Counted from the stretch's first letter, positions 12,650 to 23,507 are shown. The stretch: 64,000 bases of DNA from Diospyros lotus (GCF_014633365.1 NC_068347.1:24450433-24514432); one strand, 5' to 3'. Program-made: numbers and translations. Notes: generated from the letters alone by a model not told the origin.

Positions 12650-13501
12650 ATGTAAAATCCAACAGGTATCTTTGGAATGGCCTGATTTTTTGCAATGGTC
12701 ACAAAATGGCCTTTTGTTTTGTCATAGCCTAGATCCTGTGGGAGGCCCATGAGTCACAAGGGCTGAAGCCTCAGGCCCAAATCCAATTTTCTCCTTCATC
12801 ATCACCTTCTGCCTACTTTCTTCATGCCGAATTTCGGAGAATACTTCTCGAATGGAAGGTAATGGCGGGCAACCCAAGACTAGGCTCCTCACACCGTCGA
12901 GTTCTCTGTTGAGCCCAGCCAGAAATTCGTACACTCTCTCGTTCTCCATCATTTTCTTGAATCACACATTGTCACCCGTGCACTCCCAAGATTCTTCACA
13001 ACTGAGATCCAGTTCCTGCCATAAACTCAGCATCTTCGTGTAGTATTCCGTCACCTCCCTTTCTCCTTGCTTCATCTGCCACAGCCGAGTCTTGATCTTG
13101 AAGATTTGAGAGGCATTCTCGGCGTCAGAGTAGGTTTCGCGAACGGCTTCCCACACATCTTTTGCTGTCGGCAGGAACATGTATGTTTTGTCGATTGCTG
13201 GTCGCATGGAGTGGATCAAGTAGGAGGTGATGAGGGAATTCTCAGACCGCCATTTCTGGAAGACCGCCACCTCCTTGGAAGATGGTTATTTGATCTTGCC
13301 AGTAAGGAATCCCAGTTTACCTTTGCCGTCGATGACCAGCTTGATGGATTGGGCCCATTCACGGTAACTCTTCCCATTCAACTTTTCTACGGTAAGACAA
13401 ATTGAATAATTTTCAAACCCGTCGGTCGAACCCATGGAGGGGGTTATCTCTGATTCTCCCTGTTGAGTTACTGACTGGGTGGACTCATGGCTGTCAGCCA
13501 T
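12650..13501 (-). pseudogene. Copia gag, broken into several frames
   Basis: The polyprotein start is the ATG at 13499-13501 (MADSHES...). It reads the conserved LNGKSYREWAQSIKLVIDGKGKL segment, breaks near 13286, continues as KWRSENSLITSYL...MKQGEREVTEYY (12962-13270), then breaks again at about 12955. A CCHC-type knuckle (CDHCKKSGHSKDTC) is encoded near 12664-12706. Confidence 0.88.
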
Positions 13502-13530
13502 GGCTTGCTAGAGTTTTTCAGAGTGACCTG

Positions 13531-13543
13531 GGCTCTGATACCA
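13531..13543 (-). other. Primer-binding site of the copia element
   Basis: On the minus strand tggtatcagagcc directly follows the upstream LTR. It is complementary to the 3' end of initiator Met-tRNA. Confidence 0.9.
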
Positions 13544-13767
13544 TGAAGACGATGAGAATATGGAAATCGAATAAGACTTTTATTCCATAAGTCTTACTAC
13601 CCTTTACATGCTTAGTCCTTATTTAACATGAACGAAGAGAACAAATATGGAAACATAAAATTACACCCACATAATCAGCCTAAACATTCCAAATATTGGA
13701 TCTCTCAATCTCAATCTCTTACCACAATCTCCTCCAAATCCCCTTCAAATCATTCAGGATTTCAACA
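13544..13767 (-). repeat. 5' LTR of the minus-strand copia element
   Basis: 224 bp, matches 8982-9219 except for a 14-bp deletion and scattered substitutions. Flanked outside by the CTTTG target duplication. Confidence 0.92.
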
Positions 13768-13772
13768 CTTTG

Positions 13773-16690
13773 ACATCTGATTATCTTCGTAGTTCACTAT
13801 GTAGCTCTGACTCATGGGCCTTACACCCATATTGCGAGCTGGCCTACCAGCCGTTCCAGTCATTAGTCACATGCCCATCACTAGTCTTCTGCCTTGGTCG
13901 TTAGGCTCGGATCCGCTCTTACAGGCTACACACCCATGGTGCTATCATTAAGCTATAGCCTCCTGTCCCGTCTCTGAGAGTTACAATTGTCCCAACTTTC
14001 GTTACTTTTGGTACCTCTTATAGTATTAGCCTTAATTCCAAACCTCATGGATCCTTGATCCTCTTTGGAGTTACACTTACTTAGGTTACCAATCTTTGCT
14101 TGGATCCACCTTTTTCCAAAACTTCGAATCGTCTCCCGAAACTTATCAGGACATCTGACTTTTCTGAACTCCCTAAGCTCATGGTGCCTATGATAATGAA
14201 TTTCGATCTCATGTTCACCCTTATGGAGCCTCATGCTCTCATCACCTTTGTTACGACCTAGCAACAAATCTCGGTTACAACACCCATCATGATGCTGCCA
14301 ACAATGCCACTCAGGACCACCAAAACTCACCTTCGAAGAATTTGGTGTACAACTGGTGCTCCCTAAGAGTTCCCAACATTATCTTGAATGTTCCTCATGC
14401 ATTTCCCTATCCAAGGAGTACACCAGTATATTATCAACAAATACAATCACCATTGCGACTTTAATGCAACTGGTGGATCATAAGGCAACATCAAATCATA
14501 TCTTAATTGTCATTCAGGAATGTCTCATTCCCTTATCTTACCCTTGATTGCACATCAATCTTAGAAAAATATCTCAGCCTCTTGCAATTGGTTAATAATT
14601 CATCATTTCGAGGTAAAAGATATTGACTCTTAATTATCATTCACTGAAAGCCTAATAATTTATATCCTCAGTCAAGCCACACATAGCTAAGCATCTAATA
14701 ATCTCAAGCTATCAATGGAAAATTCATACTCATTATTAAGAAATACTCTCAATAAATTTTTCGAGAATACATTCCGGTATTTCTCTCACTACCTCAACTT
14801 TCTTACGGCTTTTCACTGACCGCTTGTGCCTACACCACATATCCACAAGCTTCTTATATGCATAGCTCGCTAACATGATCTTTAATGATTGTCCAGCTAT
14901 ACATCTCATAATTTGCCCATTAGTGCTAACTAGACCAACCGTTTAGCCATACAAGAGTTCCTTTCTTCAAAATCAAAGATCCTGGATCTCTAATAGATTT
15001 AGGTCTATTAGGAATGAAACATCTCCTACTACAACCTATCATCCTAGCACATCTGTCATCACCTATTTCTCTCAAGCTTGTCATAGATTCACATAACCAC
15101 AAAGACAAGAATTTATAACCATCCCATTAACTAGAGCATGTAGGTACTTACGTCACCTATAGTACTCCAGTCTTCGCTGATCATGGGTTTCACAGCTTAA
15201 GAGATTCAAACTCTATTATTTCCTAAAGACTCGCTGGATTTCTTCTTGAAAAACTTTGAAGTCTCATCACGAAATCCTTAAATTCTCAATGGCCCTTAAA
15301 ATCAATCCTTTAAGGAAATTCCAAATCGATTTATCTTTAAAGATCTCAAATTAGATCACGTTACCTGGTTCCAACCATTTTCTTATATGCTGATGAACAA
15401 CCGAACCTCAAGAACCTACATGGATTCTTTTCTTAAGTATACCTTAAATCCAAAATAACGATTTAGGTCCCCATACGGCTTGCACAAGGCATAACTTATT
15501 CACGTGTCCCTTCTCACAGACTTTCGAATCCCTAAGCCCACTTGGCACACTGAACTGTAGTCACAATCTCAGTTGCCTAGGTCTTTCATCATTTTCTTTA
15601 TGGTCGTTACCACCTAACAAGCAACTCTTGTGAGGTACAATAATTCTACCTTGAACTGAGATTTCCATCGCACAACTCATCATCAAGGCTCTAGGTTAGC
15701 CATGCTCTACTACTCGAAATCTTTCTCACCAAGATTTCACTGCCTTACGTATTTCCTTCTTCAGATCCAGCTAAGTGTTGGCCTGCGACCATTAAATTAG
15801 TCCTTCCTAGACACTACACTCACCGTCAGCCAACACACAGGCTGTCACCATCAACCCGATCACATAGTAGGCTTACTCCTACACCAAGCGTCGACCCCCA
15901 CACGGGTACACCCCGAGTGAACTGCACAATCTTGTCGTAGTCCTCCAATAACTACCATTCACTGTCGCCGCCTCATGTCTAACTCTTTCTGCAAGAACAC
16001 ACGTCCTAGGCCCTCGTCACCAGTGATTACATCACCAAATAGGTAGTGCCTATACGGCCTGTGAGCATGCATCAAATCTACCATATCCACTTTACATGTT
16101 GGATAGCTCTTTCCATGCAACCCAACTCTATCCTCGAGGCATATGCCCAAAATGACCTATCTCATGATCCCTCTAGCATTGCCACACTAGACACTGAGGT
16201 TAATCTACCCCTTGAGCCTCACAACGCTTATCTCATGGAAGAACGTTTCACGATTGACTCCTTTGTGATATGCCACAATTACATACTAGAACTTAACATA
16301 TCACAATTCCCTCATAGTGTTTCCAACACCACTCATACTTGCATTCTCAAGTCATTTCTCAACTAAAGAGTGCATTTGCATGACGTCTAATAAAGACAAC
16401 CTCACATCTTACCAATAGATTTTCCTTGCGAATATCTTCATGTTCTTGCAACGGCCATCCATCTTCGACCTCTCACTTAACCCAATCCCTTGGATCTTTG
16501 ATCTACACATCTCATTTTCAGAGTCACTAAATTATCCTTAGATTCAAATTTCGATGATTCATATCATCCATTTTTGAACCTAATATTGACAGCTTGGTTA
16601 TGCCACATCAGACTAACCATTCACTCGATCATTCGTGATATCCTTACATTCGAACCATTTGACCCTATACTTGATTTGTTTATACAAACG
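13773..16690 (-). pseudogene. Interior of the composite gypsy insertion: decayed pol
   Basis: Minus-strand codons at about 14330-14450 read VFVDNILVYS...REMHEEH and then QLYTKFFEGEFW. This is the catalytic and following segment of gypsy reverse transcriptase, with the usual second D replaced by N. At 15660-16260 lies a diverged second copy of the RNase H/integrase segment also present at 8171-8790. Read in the element's own direction it comes before RT, which is out of order. No frame is open over any length. Confidence 0.6.
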
Positions 16691-17812
16691 ATTTGATCTG
16701 CGATAGGTTGGTTTTATGTGGGAGGTTCGTCCCAAATTGTTTTATACCTATGCATTAAATTTCGTGCGTTATAAATTCATGCATTGAAATGTTGATTTTA
16801 AATTATGCATGTTATGTGTTGTGGCATTGGCATGTTTATGTGTTGTCCATGTGGGATGTGGGTTGTCAACTTGTGTTATGGCACTTGAGTGATAGCACTC
16901 GGGATGCATGCCAAGGATTAATGCTATGTGACCCACTTGGGATGGGGCTAAGACGGACATTACCCTATGGTACTCAAGTGGCGGGGCTGAGAGTGGACAC
17001 CACCCCAGGTTCCTTTGAGAAATAACATTATTGTTGAGGTGAACGTTGATTCCGGGGACAGTGCTGATGTGATCCTCTTGTGGCCAGGGTTGTGTTGAGA
17101 TCTGGGATGCTTTTTGAGTGGGAACGTAGTGCCTGACATGATAGTGGGATGATTCTCGGGTTCATGTGTTGATGTTGTCCCTCTTAAGCAGAATTGTGTT
17201 ATATCAATGTGTCGTCGTTGTTATGTTGTCTTTAGATAGATTGCATTTTCCCTAATTAAGGTTAAGTGTTGTGTGAGATTCTCTTGAGTTGGGACATAGT
17301 GGGATTTGTCGGTTTTATTCATGGTTTTGCATATATTCATGAAAATATTTTTTAACTCTCGCTTAGATAATTCATTATCTAATTTGGACTTTGTCCCTGG
17401 AATATTCAAACGTTCCAGGTGAAAGTAACGGCGCCAAAGGAAAGGAGGTTTTCAAGACATAGTCGTCGTTTCGTTGAAAATCTTTAGCATATATTTTGTC
17501 TATGATCGAGGTGTTAGTAGTAGTTGTTGAAAGATGAGTCTCTATGTATTTTGTTTTGAAATGTCATGTCAAACAATGGTACGGATTCTATATTATGAAT
17601 AAAAGAATTACGATTATGTATCATTGAGGTTTCAATCTTGCATCTGCTGATATGATGATATTACTTGTCTTAGTTTATTACTGTAAGTTGATATGCTGAG
17701 ATGGTAGATCAGGATTGTCGGGGTTTAATTTATGTTAGAGTGTATGTTGAAAAAAAAAAAATATCCCCGAAATCTCGAGTTAACGTGCGCTTTGGAAGAA
17801 CGGGGCATTACA
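16690..17812 (+). repeat. Partial large LTR in plus orientation (U5 half)
   Basis: Aligns with the 3' half of the 2-2.8 kb LTR family: the 'cttagataattcattatctaat' region (17350-17420), then 'attcaaacgttcc'. It ends 'cggggcattaca', like the ends of the solo LTRs at 51536 and 58293. The U3 half is missing; the start is approximate. Its orientation is opposite to the LTR at 5613-7940. Confidence 0.72.
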
Positions 17813-17817
17813 CATTG

Positions 17818-19512
17818 CTTGTGAACTTAGAGGCATTACTTGTTGGGATCCAAGTTCATTGTGATGACTAATAATGTGGCTATAAGTTACTTCCTCAAGC
17901 AGAAGAAGTTGACGTCGAAGCAAGCTAGATGGCAAGATTTCATGGCTGAATTTGATTTCGTGATGGAGTACAAGCCAGGGAAGGCCAACTTAGTGGCAGA
18001 TGCACTAAGTAGGAAGGTCGAGCTAGCTGCCATCACTCAACCACTGTTTCCTTTGGTAGATTGCATTAAGGAGGGACTTGAGCATGATTCACAAGCCAAA
18101 AGTTTGGGAAAATTGGCGAAGCAAGGGAAGACGCGCCGATTTTAGCTAAGGGATGGACTGCTTATCACCAAAGGAGATCGCCTCTATGTGCCAAAGTGGG
18201 GAGGTTTGAGGAAGGAGATCACCAAGGAGTGCCACGATTCCAAATAGGCAAGACACTCATGTATGCATCGTACTATGGCACTTGTAGAGGATGCATATTA
18301 TTGGTCACAAATGAAAGACGATGTTGAACTTTATGTGAAGACTTGTCTTGTGTGCCAACAAGACAAGATTGATCATGGTCATCCAACGGGATTGCTAGAG
18401 CCATTACCCATTATGGAGAGACCATGGGAAAGTGTCTCCACGAACTTCATTGTGGGCTTACCAAAAGTTGGTGGGTGTGGCAACATCATGGTTGTGGTGG
18501 ATCGCTTCAGCAAATATGGAGTGTTCATCCCTATGTCAGTTAAGTTTAATGTAGAAGATGCAGCGAGGTTATTCTTCTGTCATGTGGCCAAGTATTGGGG
18601 GATTCCACAAACTATAATAAGCGATCAAGACACCCATTTCACTAGGAGGTTCTGGACGAAGCTATTCAAGATATTGGGGTCTGAGCTTAACTTGTCGTCA
18701 GGCTTTCATCCGCAAACTGATGGCCAAATGGAAATGGTGAATACCTTATTGGAGATTTACCTTAGGCACTACATAAATGCTAACTAACGGGATTGGGTGA
18801 AATTGTTAGACATTGCCCAATTCTCGTATAACTTGTAAAAGAGCAAGTCCACAGGGACAAGCCCGTTTGGGCTAACAATGGGGCAACAACTAATGACTCC
18901 ACGCACGTTGGCTATGAGTTATAGTGGAAAAAACCCGTATGCTTACAAATTTGTCAAGGGTTGGAAGGAAAAAGTAGAGCTAGCATGATCCTACTTGTTT
19001 AAGGCAACCAAGAAGATGAAGAAGTGGGCAGATAAGAAGTGGAAGCACCGTGAGTTTGAGGAGGGAGACTTAGTGATGGTGAAGCTCCTTCCCCATCAAG
19101 TCCACACTTTCTCACATTATTATAAGGGCCTTGTATGAAGGTATGAAGGACCCTTTCCAGTGGAAAAGAGGATCGGAAAGCTAGCATATCGGGTCGGGTA
19201 AGATTCCCATCACACTTAGAGATTCCCCTAGTGTTTCATGTGAGCTTTTTGAAACCATACCATGCCGACAAGGAGGATTCGAGTAGGGGTGAATCTTCAA
19301 GAGCTCCTGCAACCATCACCACGTTGCACGAGCAAGAGGTGGCGGAGATCTTAGCTCATCGAGTCATCCCGAGGCGTGGTACTCACCCAAGCTACACAGA
19401 GTACTTGGTGAGATGGAGGGGACAATCGAACAATGAGGTTAGTTGGGAACACGAGCTTGATTTGTGGCAGTTTAAGCAGAAGATTAAAGAATTTCACCAA
19501 GGCCTCACATAG
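17818..19512 (+). pseudogene. Gypsy RNase H end, integrase and chromodomain, degenerate
   Basis: Continuation of the chromovirus after the nested insertion. RNase H ends LLGSKFIVMTNN...VADALSRK (17830-18015). Next come the zinc-binding H2C2 region with CLVCQQDKIDH (about 18340) and the integrase core. In the core, VVVDRFSKY, ISDQDTHF and DGQMEMVN hold the D, D and E positions (18480-18740). A chromodomain follows at 19333-19512 (EILAHRVIPRRG...YLVRWRG..NEVSWE). Stops at 18145, 18247, 18787 and later make it a pseudogene. The chromodomain is known to target such elements to chromatin marks. Confidence 0.92.
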
Positions 19513-19522
19513 CCGCAATGGG

Positions 19523-19729
19523 TGTTGTGTAAAGACTGTTTTAGATCTCTTTTCCTATGTGATCAGGTCAAGATTAGTTGAGGAAGAATTGGTCATTTAC
19601 GGTTAATAAGCCACCTGATTTTGTGGGGTAGTTTTTGATTCTATTATTAGCAATATCCATTTGTATTTAAGCCGGTTTATCATTCAATAAATGTGTGTAG
19701 AGCAGTACCTTCTTCGTATAGATCCTTCA
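19523..19729 (+). repeat. 5' LTR of the young copia element
   Basis: 207 bp, tgttgtg...ccttca. Carries a TATA-like 'tatttaag' near 19675 and 'caataaa' near 19684. I see no difference from 22663-22869. Confidence 0.95.
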
Positions 19730-19730
19730 A

Positions 19731-19744
19731 GTGGTATCAGAGCC
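19731..19744 (+). other. Primer-binding site of the young copia element
   Basis: gtggtatcagagcc lies one base after the LTR, complementary to initiator Met-tRNA. Confidence 0.9.
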
Positions 19745-19810
19745 CTTTGTTTTCTACGGGACCTGCCTTGCATCTCTTGAAATCCTATCTCTTCTTTTGT
19801 TCTTTCTCAA

Positions 19811-22672
19811 GTGAAAGGCAAAGGTACGGTTCTTATAAATACTTATGCTGGAGTTAAGCACTTATCTGATGTGTTATACATACCAAAGCTTGTCTTAAAT
19901 CTTCTAAGTATACCTCAGTTGGTGGAAGAGAAATTAATTCTGCATTTTGAGGATAATGCATGTCTAGTTTTGGACTCTAATGGTACTGAATTATTCAAAG
20001 TCAGCATGAGGAATAGAAGTTTTCCATTGACGTTTATGAAGTTTGAAATGCAAGCAATGTCCAGCACTATGAATGATTTTGAGTTGTGGCATAAACGGTT
20101 AGGACATTGCAATCCGAAAAACCTGAAACTCTTGTCTGAATTTGGGTCTGGTTTGCCATGTTTTGAAACTACTAATACTGTATGTGAAGTGTGTCAATTC
20201 GGAAAGCAATGCAAGCTTCCGTTTCATTCAGGAAACTCTCGTCGAGCTTCTGGAAAATTGGAGCTAATTCATAGCAATGTCTGTGGTCCCATGAGAACAG
20301 AATCTCTAAATGGAAGTAAGTATTTTCTTTTGTTTGTTAATGATTTCTCACGTATGATATGGGTTCGATTTCTGAAGCAGAAGGCTGAAGTTCTTTGCGA
20401 GTTTCAGAAATTCCAGAAATTAGTTGAGAATGAATCTGGTTGCAGGATTAAGAGATTTAGATCCGACAACGGTGGGGAATATACTTCCTCAATGTTCAAG
20501 GATTATATGGCAAAGTGTGGTATTCATCATGAGTTTACACTGCCTTACAGTCCGCAACAAAATGGTGTTTGCGAACGGAAGAACAGAACAATCCTTGAGA
20601 TGTCTAGGTGTCTGTTATTTGAGAAGGATATGCCGAAATTCCTCTGGGCAGAAGTCGTAAACACGGTTACTTATATCCTAAATCGTTTACCGACAAAGGC
20701 TCTCAAACATCAAACACCATATGAAGCTTGGACTGGAATAAAACCCTCTCTCAGTCACCTGAAAATTTTTGGAAGTCTTAGCTACGTCTTGAACTCAGAG
20801 GTTAACCACGACAAGTTTGACTCGCGAGCTGTAGAAGCAATTTTCATTGGCTACTGCAGTAACCAAAAGGGATATAGGTTGTTTAAGCCTGCAACCAGAG
20901 AAATTGTAGCTTCGAGAAATGTCAAATTTGTTGAGAATAGCAAGTGGGACTGGTCTAAAAATCGAGGCATCATTGAACAGCAAAAGAAGACTGTTTTTCA
21001 GCAACCAGAAGAAGAAAATTTTGAACGGAATGCTGAATATTCAGATGCAGAATCTGAAGTAGCAGTTCGTGGAACACGATTTCTTGCAGATATTTATGCT
21101 CGATGTAATGTTTCGATTCTTGAATCAAGTTCTTATGATGAAGCGGTTCAGATTGAAGGCTGGCGTAAAGCAATGAAAGAAGAATTGAGAATGATCAACA
21201 AACATGAGACATGGGAACTCACTGACAGGCCTACAAACAGAAAAATAATTGGCCTAAAATGGGTTTTCAAACGCAAAGAAAATTCCGATGGGTCTTTAAA
21301 TCGATTGAAAGCAAGACTCGTTGTCAAGGGCTACAATCAAATTCCAGAAATTGACTTTACTGAAACATTTGCACCAGTTGCGCGACACGAGACTTTGAAG
21401 CTTATTGTTGCTCTCGCAGCTCAAAGTCAATGGAAAGTCTATCATCTGGATGTCAAGTCAGCATTCTTGAACGGGTATCTTGAAGAAAATATATATGTAG
21501 AGCAGCCTGAAGGTTTTGTGGTGCAAGGAAAGGAAGAAAAGGTGTACAAGTTAAAAAAGGCTCTCTACGGTTTGAAGCAAGCACCGAGAGCTTGGTATGG
21601 TCGTGTCGATTCACATTTGCAAAAACTATTTTTTCAAAGAAGCCAAAGCGAGTTCACACTTTATGTAAGGAAGAAGCCGGGCAAAATCCTCATTGTAAGT
21701 ATCTATGTTGATGATATTCTGGTTACAGGAAATGATGAGCAAGAAATTGTTGAGTTTAAGAAGGAGATGCAGCGTGAATTTGACATGTCTGATCTGGGTG
21801 TTATGTCCTACTTTCTTGGAATTGAGATAGAGCAGCTTCCGAGTGGCATCTTCCTCTCTCAACGGAAGTACATTTCAAGTGTTCTCAAGAAGTTCGGAAT
21901 GGAAAATTCTAAAGCAGTTGCAACTCCTATGGCTACTAATGTGAAGTTTTCTAAAGCTGATGGAACTCAAGGAGCTGATAGCAAAACTTTCAGAAGAATC
22001 ATTGGCAGCTTGCTCTATTTAAGTACCACCAGACCAGATATTATGCTAGCTACTAGTATTCTCTCTCGGTTTATGTCAAAGCCTTCAAAGAATCATTTTA
22101 TTGCTGCAAAAAGAATACTTCAGTATCTGCAAGGCACTCGGAAGTTGGGTATATGGTTCTCCGACACTGCCAATCAGGAGCTCATTGGCTACGCTGATTC
22201 TGATTGGGGTGGCTGTCCAGACGATTCCAAGAGTACTACAGGGTATGTGTTTGCTTTTGGAGCAAATTTTTTCTGTTGGAACTCTCGGAAGCAAGAAGTT
22301 GTAGCTCAGTCTTCTGCAGAGGCAGAATATATTGCAGCCTCTGATGCAACAAAACAGGCTATTTGGCTAAGAAATGTGCTTGCAGATTTGGGTCAGGTTC
22401 AGTCAGCTCCTACTGTAATTCACTGCGATAACAGTTCAGCAATTGCAATTAGCAATAATCCTGTATTTCACGGCAAGACCAAGCATATCAAACTAAAATT
22501 CCATTTTCTACGAGAAGCAGTACAAGATCATGAAGTGTTGCTGTTATATTGTCCGTCAATTGATCAATTGGCAGATTTTTTCACCAAGCCATTGTCAATG
22601 GCAAGGTTTGAAAATTTGAGGTTGAAGCTTGGAGTCACCAGCAAAAGAGCTCAGGAGGAGATTGTTGTGTAA
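19811..22672 (+). CDS. Copia integrase-reverse transcriptase-RNase H, gag-less, open for 953 codons
   Basis: One uninterrupted frame. Read from 19811 (a GTG; no ATG until about residue 66), it has a protease C-terminal remnant (VLYIPKLVLNLLS), then the pre-integrase WHKRLGHC and CEVCQFGKQ blocks. The integrase core has its second and third catalytic residues (D219 in RSDNGGEY, E255 in NGVCERKN), but the first is changed: HSNVCGPM has N156 where copia elements have D. Reverse transcriptase has YVDD at 632-635. RNase H has D796 in YADSDW plus SSAEAEY and HCDNSSA. The stop overlaps the 3' LTR. The protease active site and all of gag are missing, so this is a defective but undecayed polyprotein. 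Confidence 0.93.
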   Translation: MKGKGTVLINTYAGVKHLSDVLYIPKLVLNLLSIPQLVEEKLILHFEDNACLVLDSNGTELFKVSMRNRSFPLTFMKFEMQAMSSTMNDFELWHKRLGHCNPKNLKLLSEFGSGLPCFETTNTVCEVCQFGKQCKLPFHSGNSRRASGKLELIHSNVCGPMRTESLNGSKYFLLFVNDFSRMIWVRFLKQKAEVLCEFQKFQKLVENESGCRIKRFRSDNGGEYTSSMFKDYMAKCGIHHEFTLPYSPQQNGVCERKNRTILEMSRCLLFEKDMPKFLWAEVVNTVTYILNRLPTKALKHQTPYEAWTGIKPSLSHLKIFGSLSYVLNSEVNHDKFDSRAVEAIFIGYCSNQKGYRLFKPATREIVASRNVKFVENSKWDWSKNRGIIEQQKKTVFQQPEEENFERNAEYSDAESEVAVRGTRFLADIYARCNVSILESSSYDEAVQIEGWRKAMKEELRMINKHETWELTDRPTNRKIIGLKWVFKRKENSDGSLNRLKARLVVKGYNQIPEIDFTETFAPVARHETLKLIVALAAQSQWKVYHLDVKSAFLNGYLEENIYVEQPEGFVVQGKEEKVYKLKKALYGLKQAPRAWYGRVDSHLQKLFFQRSQSEFTLYVRKKPGKILIVSIYVDDILVTGNDEQEIVEFKKEMQREFDMSDLGVMSYFLGIEIEQLPSGIFLSQRKYISSVLKKFGMENSKAVATPMATNVKFSKADGTQGADSKTFRRIIGSLLYLSTTRPDIMLATSILSRFMSKPSKNHFIAAKRILQYLQGTRKLGIWFSDTANQELIGYADSDWGGCPDDSKSTTGYVFAFGANFFCWNSRKQEVVAQSSAEAEYIAASDATKQAIWLRNVLADLGQVQSAPTVIHCDNSSAIAISNNPVFHGKTKHIKLKFHFLREAVQDHEVLLLYCPSIDQLADFFTKPLSMARFENLRLKLGVTSKRAQEEIVV

Positions 22673-22869
22673 AGACTGTTTTAGATCTCTTTTCCTATGT
22701 GATCAGGTCAAGATTAGTTGAGGAAGAATTGGTCATTTACGGTTAATAAGCCACCTGATTTTGTGGGGTAGTTTTTGATTCTATTATTAGCAATATCCAT
22801 TTGTATTTAAGCCGGTTTATCATTCAATAAATGTGTGTAGAGCAGTACCTTCTTCGTATAGATCCTTCA
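22663..22869 (+). repeat. 3' LTR of the young copia element
   Basis: Same length and sequence as 19523-19729. Its first ten bases hold the last codons and stop of the pol frame. Confidence 0.95.
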
Positions 22870-22900
22870 ATGGGGGCATTGCATAATAGGTGGGGGAGAA

Positions 22901-23507
22901 TGTCGCATTCTGCCCCAATTTTTCCCAATGGAGGTTTGGATTAGGCAAAACCCTTCTTGGTGTTGTATATTATTTAAAGTGTGTAGAATGCCCTAGAGGA
23001 TCCTAGAAAATTCTAGAATGTTCCAGGATAACCCAAAATGTTCTAGAATGTTTTAGAAGACTCTAGAAATGTGTAGACTAGCCTAGAAAGGTTTAGATTA
23101 GTTTAGAGTAGTCTGAAAGGTTGTAGAACACCATTGAACCTTACAGAGTTGTGTAGAATATTCTAGAATATGGCAGAAGTGGGAGAAGTTTCTAGAGGAG
23201 CCATAACCACCGTAGGATTAAATTGATCTACGCTGTCTATTGAGGTGGAAGGCTATAAATAGGAGTATGCATTCATTTGTAGGTATGAAGCAGAATCAAA
23301 AGCCTTGTAAAGCATTCTTTAAAGCAATAGAAGTTCTTTCCTTTTCAACCTTCCTTTTAAGTGCTTTTCATTTGTTTTTGCATTCTCTCTTACCTTCTAA
23401 AGTTTTTTAGCTATCTTTATAGCTTGTTTGGAGGATAGGCTGACTTGGTTGTCACGGATTGCAACTAAGTGCCGCACGGTTGTTGGTAAAAGTCCAAGCC
23501 ATTGACA
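22901..23507 (+). repeat. 3' LTR of the gypsy chromovirus
   Basis: Partner of 2019-2605. It begins tgtcgcattctgcccc, is preceded by a ggtgggggagaa purine tract and ends attgaca. It is visibly diverged from the 5' LTR, with substitutions and small indels, so the chromovirus is an older insertion. Confidence 0.92.

Larger units (their letters stand above)
8982..13767 (-). mobile_element. Ty1/copia retrotransposon, complete structure, coding region decayed
   Basis: Two LTRs (8982-9219 and 13544-13767) bracket gag, protease, integrase, reverse transcriptase and RNase H in copia order on the minus strand. A perfect 5-bp target duplication CTTTG flanks it (8977-8981 and 13768-13772). A Met-tRNA primer site (tggtatcagagcc, read on minus, 13531-13543) adjoins the upstream LTR. 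A purine tract (gagggggag on minus, 9220-9228) adjoins the downstream LTR. The LTRs differ by a 14-bp insertion and several substitutions, so it is not very recent. Frameshifts and stops split the polyprotein. Confidence 0.95.
5613..17812 (-). mobile_element. Composite Ty3/gypsy insertion (Tekay/Del-like) with opposed LTR ends
   Basis: Flanked by CACTG (5608-5612) and CATTG (17813-17817), a 5-bp target duplication with one C-to-T change, inside the host element's RNase H. The left part is a complete minus-oriented LTR (5613-7940). Next to it lies the typical pre-LTR purine tract and 'gaaatttcgtcctc' block of this lineage. The interior shows minus-strand RT and RNase H traces. The right end is a partial LTR in the opposite orientation (about 16690-17812). 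Both outer ends are therefore the U5 end of the LTR, which a normal integration does not give. A copia element (8982-13767) is nested within. Net length without it is about 7.4 kb. No intact ORF is left. Confidence 0.78.
19523..22869 (+). mobile_element. Young Ty1/copia element with identical LTRs and no gag
   Basis: Two 207-bp LTRs (19523-19729 and 22663-22869) appear identical base for base. A perfect target duplication ATGGG flanks the element (19518-19522 and 22870-22874). A primer site (tggtatcagagccc) follows the 5' LTR, and a purine tract (tcaggaggagat) precedes the 3' LTR. Only about 80 bp separate the primer site from a long open pol frame, so gag and the protease active site are deleted. 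The element sits a few bases after the chromovirus chromodomain stop. Identical LTRs mean very recent insertion, and without gag it must have been mobilised by helper proteins. Confidence 0.96.
2019..23507 (+). mobile_element. Ty3/gypsy chromovirus, with two nested retroelements inserted
   Basis: Paired LTRs (2019-2605 and 22901-23507) start TGTC and end ACA. They enclose gag, protease, reverse transcriptase, RNase H, integrase and a C-terminal chromodomain in the order of plant chromoviruses. A Met-tRNA-type primer site follows the 5' LTR, and a purine tract (ggtgggggagaa) precedes the 3' LTR. The flanks share 'attg' immediately outside both ends, a short or eroded target duplication. Two later insertions, each with its own target duplication, interrupt it: 5613-17812 in the RNase H region and 19523-22869 downstream of the chromodomain. 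Removing these leaves about 5.9 kb, a normal length. The coding region has many stops and frameshifts, so the element is dead. Confidence 0.93.
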
